Origin: Clostridiales bacterium
GTDB lineage: Bacteria > Bacillota > Clostridia > Lachnospirales > Lachnospiraceae
Assembly: GCA_019418195.1 (NCBI GenBank)
Contig: DYCJ01000164.1
Coordinates: forward strand, 1-5,743
DNA length: 5,743 bases
Direction: 5' to 3'
In this document: positions 1-4,162 of the stretch, in pieces
Layout of the letters: the number at the start of each line of letters is the position of its first letter
Numbering within the stretch: position 1 is the stretch's first letter
The notes under the pieces: generated by a model
What the model was told of the DNA's origin: nothing
Databases searched by the model: none
The model's input: only the letters and a program-made list of their open reading frames with translations
Position numbers and translations under genes: made by a program

Positions 1-1652
1 ACGGTAAACTGTACATGCTTCAGACACGTAACGGTAAGAGAACAGCTCAGGCTGCCCTGAAGATCGCATGCGACCTTGTTGACGAGGGCATGAGAACAGA
101 GGAAGAAGCTGTAGCTATGATCGATCCGCGTAACCTTGACACACTGCTTCATCCGCAGTTCGACGCTGCTGCCCTGAAAGCTGCTACACCGATGGGCAAA
201 GGTCTCGGCGCTTCACCGGGAGCTGCTTGCGGTAAAGTTGTCTTCACAGCTGATGATGCTGTAGAGTGGGCAGAGAGAGGCGAGAAAGTTATCCTTGTCC
301 GTCTTGAGACATCACCGGAAGATATCACAGGTATGAAATCTGCTCAGGGTATCCTGACAGTTCGCGGTGGTATGACATCTCACGCAGCGGTTGTTGCCCG
401 TGGTATGGGTGAGTGCTGTGTATCCGGATGCGGTGACATCGTTATGGATGAGGCTAACAAGAAATTCACACTTGGCGGAAAAGAGTTCCATGAGGGAGAT
501 GCAATCTCCATCGATGGTACAACAGGTAACATTTACGATGGAATTATCCCGACAGTAGATGCTACAATCGCAGGTGAATTCGGACGTATCATGGACTGGG
601 CTGACAAATACAGAACAATGAAAGTCCGCACAAATGCAGATACTCCGGAAGATGCTAAGAAAGCAGTTGAGCTTGGCGCTGAAGGTATCGGTCTCTGCCG
701 TACAGAGCATATGTTCTTCGGTGAGGGAAGAATCGATGCATTCCGTGAGATGATCTGTGCTGAGACAGAGGAAGAGAGAGAGGCAGCTCTTGAGAAGGTG
801 CTTCCGTATCAGCAGGGAGACTTTGAGGCGCTGTATGAGGCTCTGGAAGGAAACCCGGTTACAATCCGTTTCCTTGATCCGCCGCTTCATGAGTTCGTTC
901 CGACAGAGGAAGAGGACATCAAGAAACTGGCTGACGCTCAGGGCAAGACAGTTGAGCAGATCAAAGCAATTATTGATGGACTTCACGAGTTCAACCCGAT
1001 GATGGGACATCGTGGATGCCGTCTGGCAGTCACATATCCGGAGATCGCAAAGATGCAGACAAAAGCTGTTATCCGTGCGGCGATCAATGTGAAGAAAGCT
1101 CATCCGGACTGGAATATTGTTCCGGAAATCATGATTCCGCTTGTTGGAGACGTGAAAGAGCTTAAATATGTTAAGAAATTTGTTGTTGAGACAGCAGATG
1201 CTGAGATCGCAGCAGCAGGCAGCGATCTGAAGTATGAAGTTGGTACAATGATTGAGATCCCGAGAGCTGCTCTTACAGCTGACGATATCGCAAAAGAAGC
1301 TGACTTCTTCTGCTTCGGTACAAATGACCTTACTCAGATGACATACGGATTCTCCCGTGATGACGCTGGTAAGTTCCTCAACGCTTACTATGACGCTAAG
1401 ATCTTTGAAAATGATCCGTTCGCTAAACTGGATCAGACAGGCGTTGGCAAGCTTATGAAGATGGCAATCGAGTTAGGAAAACCGGTAAATCCGAACCTGC
1501 ACGTAGGTATCTGCGGCGAGCACGGTGGAGATCCGAGCTCTGTAGAGTTCTGCAACAGCATCGGACTTGACTATGTATCCTGCTCACCGTTCCGTGTACC
1601 GGTTGCAAGACTGGCAGCAGCACAGGCAGCGATCGCTCAGAAGAACGCTTAA
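1..1652 (+). CDS. ppdK: Pyruvate, phosphate dikinase, C-terminal ~549 codons (5' end outside window)
   Basis: Cytosolic enzyme that interconverts pyruvate + ATP + phosphate with PEP + AMP + PPi; in fermentative Clostridia it usually works glycolytically. The reading frame is open from base 3, and the first residues (GKLYMLQTRNGKRTA) are the conserved end of the nucleotide-binding half. The swivelling phosphohistidine domain follows, with the motif GGMTSHAAVVARGMG; its catalytic His codon is at 381-383. The PEP/pyruvate TIM-barrel domain then shows GLCRTEHMFF, MMGHRGCRL, FGTNDLTQMTYGFSRDD and HVGICGEHGGDP, whose catalytic Cys codon is at 1512-1514. His and Cys are 377 residues apart, against 376 (His455/Cys831) as I recall for the 874-residue C. 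symbiosum enzyme, so about 328 residues are missing upstream. This motif set distinguishes it from PEP synthase and PTS enzyme I. It ends in TAA followed by a hairpin terminator. No frameshift or missing catalytic residue is seen. Confidence 0.97.
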   Translation, partial: GKLYMLQTRNGKRTAQAALKIACDLVDEGMRTEEEAVAMIDPRNLDTLLHPQFDAAALKAATPMGKGLGASPGAACGKVVFTADDAVEWAERGEKVILVRLETSPEDITGMKSAQGILTVRGGMTSHAAVVARGMGECCVSGCGDIVMDEANKKFTLGGKEFHEGDAISIDGTTGNIYDGIIPTVDATIAGEFGRIMDWADKYRTMKVRTNADTPEDAKKAVELGAEGIGLCRTEHMFFGEGRIDAFREMICAETEEEREAALEKVLPYQQGDFEALYEALEGNPVTIRFLDPPLHEFVPTEEEDIKKLADAQGKTVEQIKAIIDGLHEFNPMMGHRGCRLAVTYPEIAKMQTKAVIRAAINVKKAHPDWNIVPEIMIPLVGDVKELKYVKKFVVETADAEIAAAGSDLKYEVGTMIEIPRAALTADDIAKEADFFCFGTNDLTQMTYGFSRDDAGKFLNAYYDAKIFENDPFAKLDQTGVGKLMKMAIELGKPVNPNLHVGICGEHGGDPSSVEFCNSIGLDYVSCSPFRVPVARLAAAQAAIAQKNA

Positions 1653-1685
1653 TAAGAGTACGTTTATACATGCATAAAAAGTAAT

Positions 1686-1720
1686 TAGAAATCCCGTCTC
1701 CTTGTGAGGCGGGATTTCTA
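1686..1720. terminator. Bidirectional intrinsic terminator between convergent ppdK and vWA genes
   Basis: A 15-bp stem (1686-1700 with 1706-1720) closes a 5-base loop (CTTGT). Read on the plus strand, the only irregular pair is a G-U wobble, and the tail ATTATTTC is moderately T-rich. Read on the minus strand, that pair becomes a C-A mismatch, but the tail contains a run of five T. It lies 33 bp after the ppdK stop and 5 bp after the stop of the convergent vWA gene, so it plausibly ends both transcripts. Confidence 0.88.
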
Positions 1721-1725
1721 TTATT

Positions 1726-3117
1726 TCAGGAAAGAACCGTGTATGCATTATTTGTATCGCAGCATCTGAAGTCTGTATCGATATTGTGTGCAATGACGCG
1801 TGCCTTCAGATGCCTTGCGCCGCACATGCCTCCGGTACTGCAGGGTGCGTTCAGAGCGTCAGGCAGTACGAAGCGGATACATTTGACAAGGATATCGCGG
1901 CAGGATGGATAGCTGTGCGCCGGTATAGTGAATGTCTTGATTCCGCGGGGGTATTCATACCCGTTACAATCTGTCTCGGTCAGGATGATGCCGAGCGCTA
2001 CACGCTTATCCGGACATACATTTTTGATGGTGACATTCAGTTCAATGATACGCCCGGCCGATTCCAGGTAAGTGTCTCCCAAATCTACAGTCATATAGTC
2101 CTCGCAGCCGTCTACAGTGAAATTGACGGGTACGGGGCAGGGATCCGGTGTGACGACGATGCCACAGTCTACCTTGACAGCGGGATCGGGAAAAGCAACA
2201 GAGTTCCCTTCTGTATCCGAATAGGTGATCGACTGGTTTACCGGTTTTGTGCCTGAGTTCTGGGAAATGTGCCTGATATAGAATTCAAGTGTCGCGCCTT
2301 CATTTCCGGACACCCCGAGTTCCGGAATCTTCCACTGCAGGGTAGTCGGATTGACGGACATTGCAGTCCCTCGTGTGGGCGGAGTAATACTCGTGATGAC
2401 AAAATCCGGATTGATGACCTCGTTGATCACAATATTTGTTGCGCCGGGTCTGGAAATGTTAGATGCAAGATCTGCAAACAGATCCTCAATTTCGGAGTCA
2501 TCCGGAGTGACTGCTACATGCGAGGCATCCGGGTCATTAGCCCAGTCATTGAGAACGCTGACGTCTATACCGTCGGCTCCGATAAGGCCGATACAGTAGA
2601 TGACAATTCCGGCAGCACGCGCCGCAGCTGCAACCGGCGCCGGAGGCGGCCCGGAAGTTGTTTTCCCGTCTGTAAACATAACGATGACTTTGGCGTTGGA
2701 TGACATGGGGTCAAAAAGTCCGGCAGCCACAGTGAACGCATCGGCATGGTTCGTTAATCCGCCGGCGTTCAGTGCATGTACAGCGGCTTTTAAATCGGCT
2801 GTAGAAGTGATAAGCTGCGTATCCGCCACTGCTGTATCGGAAAAACTGACAATGGCGATATGGCTTCCCGAGCCGATATTCCCGTCCTGAGAACTGTCTG
2901 TCGCTTCATCGATAATATCGATAAAAGTGTCTGCGCCGGCTTTCAGATTTGCCAGAGGGCTTCCTGTCATACTGCCCGACCGGTCCAGCACGAGGACAAT
3001 GTCTGTCGGATTGGACGATATGTCAGGAGCGGCAGAGAGTGCAAGCGTTACTTTAAGAGTGCCGTCGCAGCCGATCTGAAGAGTATCGATCTGTTTGTTA
3101 GAATTTGTAATACCCAT
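1726..3117 (-). CDS. vWA-domain protein with cysteine-rich C-terminal domain, no signal peptide
   Basis: A 463-residue protein; the specific function is unknown. Residues ~38-222 form a von Willebrand factor A domain. The strand IVLVLD leads into the metal-binding MIDAS motif DRSGS (D45, S47, S49), completed by T122 (GGLTNHADA) and D150 (MFTDGK), so divalent-metal-dependent ligand binding should be intact. Residues ~224-316 look like an all-beta domain (NIVINEVINPDFVITSI, then LEFYIRHI). Residues ~318-453 form a second beta-rich region with 11 cysteines (318, 327, 338, 368, 384, 406, 413, 426, 432, 452, 453), against only two (17, 175) in the first 317 residues. There is no N-terminal hydrophobic segment, LPXTG motif or transmembrane helix, so export or surface location is not explained by the sequence. 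The start is fixed by a strong SD six bases upstream. It converges on ppdK and lies downstream of the XRE regulator on the same strand. From memory, similar signal-less vWA proteins occur in Lachnospiraceae; a spore- or cell-surface role is inference. Confidence 0.9.
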   Translation of the reverse strand: MGITNSNKQIDTLQIGCDGTLKVTLALSAAPDISSNPTDIVLVLDRSGSMTGSPLANLKAGADTFIDIIDEATDSSQDGNIGSGSHIAIVSFSDTAVADTQLITSTADLKAAVHALNAGGLTNHADAFTVAAGLFDPMSSNAKVIVMFTDGKTTSGPPPAPVAAAARAAGIVIYCIGLIGADGIDVSVLNDWANDPDASHVAVTPDDSEIEDLFADLASNISRPGATNIVINEVINPDFVITSITPPTRGTAMSVNPTTLQWKIPELGVSGNEGATLEFYIRHISQNSGTKPVNQSITYSDTEGNSVAFPDPAVKVDCGIVVTPDPCPVPVNFTVDGCEDYMTVDLGDTYLESAGRIIELNVTIKNVCPDKRVALGIILTETDCNGYEYPRGIKTFTIPAHSYPSCRDILVKCIRFVLPDALNAPCSTGGMCGARHLKARVIAHNIDTDFRCCDTNNAYTVLS

Positions 3118-3123
3118 TGCATT

Positions 3124-3129
3124 ACCTCC
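3124..3129 (-). promoter_or_regulatory. Shine-Dalgarno site of the vWA gene
   Basis: On the minus strand this reads GGAGGT, a near-perfect anti-16S match, six bases before the ATG at 3117. It fixes the short, hydrophilic N-terminus and so supports the absence of a signal peptide. Confidence 0.88.
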
Positions 3130-3147
3130 ATATATTGTTAGTTTAGG

Positions 3148-3161
3148 GAAGATGCATCTTC
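3148..3161. repeat. 14-bp perfect palindrome in the vWA leader, possible operator
   Basis: GAAGATGCATCTTC is its own reverse complement. It lies 30 to 44 bases upstream of the vWA start codon, between the best promoter candidate and the SD, close to the expected transcription start. A dimeric regulator site is the natural reading, but no family consensus is recognised and the site could be fortuitous. Confidence 0.4.
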
Positions 3162-3167
3162 TTCTAA

Positions 3168-3196
3168 TATCATATGAAGGATCAGCCGAAAAGGTA
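3168..3196 (-). promoter_or_regulatory. Candidate promoter of the vWA gene (sigma-K-like, weak)
   Basis: On the minus strand, CATATGATA (3176-3168) fits the sporulation sigma-K -10 pattern CATAnnnTA. An AC (3195-3194) lies 17 bases upstream, near the expected -35 position. The same bases contain TATGAT, five of six matches to a sigma-A -10, but no good TTGACA-like box is found at the right distance. Both patterns carry little information, so this is only a candidate. The gene could also be read through from the regulator gene upstream, as no terminator is evident between them. Confidence 0.25.
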
Positions 3197-3229
3197 CGAG
3201 ATGTCCCGTGTTCGAAACAGAGATAACGG

Positions 3230-3481
3230 TCAGGATTTTTTGCCGTCGATCAGTTCGTCATAGGTCACTTCCAGCACTTCACAGAGTGCTTTCAGTTCGA
3301 TATCCGTGACATAGCGCTTGTTTGTTTCTATCCTGGTGATGACATTTTTGTCCATGTCATACCCTTTTAATTGCAGTTTGTAAGCCAGCAGCCGTTGAGA
3401 ATAATTGCGGCTTTTTCTTAGATCTGTCAGGTTTGCACTGATCAGATTTTTTTCTCCTGTATTCTTTCTGGGTTTAGGCAT
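3230..3481 (-). CDS. XRE/Cro-C1-type helix-turn-helix regulator, 83 residues
   Basis: Small basic DNA-binding protein, predicted cytoplasmic transcriptional regulator. Almost all of it is one HTH_3-type domain: a lysine/arginine-rich start (MPKPRKNTGEKN), helix 1 (~17-26, LTDLRKSRN), helix 2 (~28-39, SQRLLAYKLQ), recognition helix (~44-54, DKNVITRIETN), then the family-typical end TDIELKALCEVLEVTYDELI. There is no sensor or oligomerisation domain beyond this, as in phage-repressor-like and SinR-like small regulators. I chose the ATG at 3481 over the ATG at 3592: it has AAGGAG nine bases upstream, whereas the extra 37 residues of the longer version would run back across the spacer and its promoters and do not resemble the family. 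It is divergent from the small membrane-protein gene, 113 bp away, and is probably autoregulated. The vWA gene starts 112 bp downstream on the same strand. Targets are unknown. Confidence 0.85.
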   Translation of the reverse strand: MPKPRKNTGEKNLISANLTDLRKSRNYSQRLLAYKLQLKGYDMDKNVITRIETNKRYVTDIELKALCEVLEVTYDELIDGKKS

Positions 3482-3490
3482 ATTTCTAGT

Positions 3491-3496
3491 CTCCTT
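3491..3496 (-). promoter_or_regulatory. Shine-Dalgarno site deciding the regulator start
   Basis: On the minus strand this reads AAGGAG, nine bases before the ATG at 3481. The longer in-frame start at 3592 lacks an equivalent site, so this one sets the 83-residue product. Confidence 0.75.
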
Positions 3497-3533
3497 CTTT
3501 TGTTTTTCTGTCTCATTTTTTGCACCGTTTTTA

Positions 3534-3562
3534 TTGATTTTATATATACACGGGGATATAAT
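3534..3562 (+). promoter_or_regulatory. Sigma-A-type promoter of the small membrane-protein gene
   Basis: TTGATT (3534-3539) and a perfect TATAAT (3557-3562) are separated by 17 bp, giving a predicted start near 3569 and a leader of about 25 bases before the ATG at 3595. A second pair, TTGCAC (3520-3525) and TATATA (3543-3548), also has 17-bp spacing and could act in the same direction. Confidence 0.65.
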
Positions 3563-3572
3563 CGGTTGTAAA
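3543..3572 (-). promoter_or_regulatory. Candidate sigma-A-type promoter of the HTH regulator
   Basis: On the minus strand, TTTACA (3572-3567) and TATATA (3548-3543) are 18 bp apart, with a predicted start near 3536. It overlaps the opposite-facing promoter, so polymerase binding to one would hinder the other. The region is AT-rich, which makes chance matches likely. Confidence 0.4.
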
Positions 3573-3583
3573 AGTGAGACAAA

Positions 3584-3589
3584 AAGGAG
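3584..3589 (+). promoter_or_regulatory. Shine-Dalgarno site deciding the small membrane-protein start
   Basis: AAGGAG lies five bases before the ATG at 3595. The in-frame GTG at 3574 is upstream of this site and has no SD of its own, so the 145-residue product is preferred. Confidence 0.75.
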
Positions 3590-3594
3590 CAAAG

Positions 3595-4032
3595 ATGGGA
3601 AAATGCAACAAAATGAGGAGAATAATCCTGTTCATTTCAACTCTGACGATTTGTTTAGCGGTTTTTACGGCAATCTCAGTATGGAATCAAAACTGTAAAA
3701 AAGATAATACAGGTGTGCCTGATGCCATAAGCAGCGCGTGCACCGGCAGTGAGTACCGTCTTACAGTGACGGCGAATGCCTCCCGTATTGAGAACAGAGA
3801 AGCATTTGCTTTTGAGGTGTTCAGAATGTGCAGAGAGAACACATTCCAGACGATAAAGTTATCAACAGATGTGACGGGATGGCCCTCCAGTCTGGACATC
3901 ACCGTCTATCTGCACAGAGAAGACGTTGGGAGGAAAAAGCCTGAAATGCATATACAGTTCTTACCTCCGGATGACGGTGCAGAATATAACATAAAAGATG
4001 ACTGTTCAAAGTATCAACTGTTCATAAAATAA
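3595..4032 (+). CDS. Small single-pass membrane or secreted protein of unknown function
   Basis: A 145-residue protein that I do not recognise as a named family. It begins with a positively charged tip (MGKCNKMRR) and one hydrophobic helix (residues 10-30, IILFISTLTICLAVFTAISVW), so it is an N-terminally anchored or secreted protein with its ~115-residue C-terminal part outside the membrane. No lipobox is seen and no clear signal-peptidase site stands out. The exported part contains cysteines at CKKDN, SACTG, RMCREN and DDCSKY, so disulfides are possible. It has alternating beta-like stretches (YRLTVTANAS, LDITVYLHRED, MHIQFLPP), suggesting a compact beta-rich domain. No catalytic motif is apparent. 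It is divergent from the XRE regulator with overlapping promoters and a shared leader element, so regulation by that protein is likely. The local sequence is AT-richer than ppdK or htrA. It could be a sensor, inhibitor or cell-envelope factor; none of these is demonstrated. Confidence 0.75.
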   Translation: MGKCNKMRRIILFISTLTICLAVFTAISVWNQNCKKDNTGVPDAISSACTGSEYRLTVTANASRIENREAFAFEVFRMCRENTFQTIKLSTDVTGWPSSLDITVYLHREDVGRKKPEMHIQFLPPDDGAEYNIKDDCSKYQLFIK

Positions 4033-4058
4033 CGGATATGTAAGAGAAATCACATTTT

Positions 4059-4108
4059 TTTATGATCTTCTTCATAAATCCGTCACAAATTTCGATTATC
4101 TTATGAAG
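4059..4108. promoter_or_regulatory. Cluster of TTATGAA inverted motifs upstream of htrA
   Basis: The gap between the small membrane-protein gene and htrA (4033-4162) holds no gene and no convincing sigma-A promoter. It does hold a 7-bp inverted repeat (TTTATGA 4059-4065 and TCATAAA 4072-4078). It also holds a wider 8-bp pair (CTTCATAA 4070-4077 and TTATGAAG 4101-4108). Further TTATGAA copies lie at 4021-4027 (reverse) and 4136-4142. A stress-response regulator site is possible, but the motif is AT-rich and could recur by chance. Confidence 0.3.
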
Positions 4109-4162
4109 TGTAAAAAGAAAAAAGTCCGAAAGGATTTATGAAAGGGAAAGAGGCAGAAGATT

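Larger units (their letters stand above)
3509..3581. repeat. 12-bp inverted repeat bracketing the divergent promoters
   Basis: The left arm 3509-3520 (TGTCTCATTTTT) and right arm 3570-3581 (AAAAGTGAGACA) are reverse complements at 11 of 12 positions, with centres 61 bp apart. Each divergent leader therefore carries the same element, AAAARTGAGACA, downstream of its promoter and just upstream of its SD. This layout suits a pair of operators for the adjacent HTH regulator. The binding role is inference; the repeat is directly visible. Confidence 0.5.

Noticed and set aside
312..1103. A 263-codon open frame on the minus strand inside ppdK
   Set aside because: It is fully antisense to a strongly conserved enzyme with intact motifs. 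Its translation is Cys/Ser/Leu-rich with no domain logic, as expected from the reverse frame of a codon-biased gene.
1786..2703. Two long plus-strand frames (156 and 144 codons) opposite the vWA gene
   Set aside because: The minus strand encodes a clear vWA domain with a complete MIDAS and a strong SD. The plus-strand frames show no motif, no SD and a shadow-like composition.
3482..3592. A 37-residue N-terminal extension of the HTH regulator from the ATG at 3592
   Set aside because: It would run through the divergent promoters and lacks an SD, while the ATG at 3481 has AAGGAG at good spacing and gives the normal small-regulator length.
3405..3698. A 97-codon plus-strand hydrophobic frame across the spacer
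   Set aside because: It is antisense to the regulator start and runs out of frame into the membrane-protein gene. Its hydrophobicity comes from the T-rich reverse strand of lysine codons.
4033..4082. Possible terminator after the small membrane-protein gene (CGGAT/ATCCG pairing around a seven-T run)
   Set aside because: The pairing arms are short with a long interrupted loop, and the T-run lies inside the loop rather than after a stem, so it does not fit an intrinsic terminator.
3118..4162. Mobile element, phage or toxin-antitoxin origin for the AT-rich regulator block
   Set aside because: No integrase, transposase, terminal repeats or target duplication are visible, and the small membrane protein does not resemble a known toxin. 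The composition shift alone is not enough.
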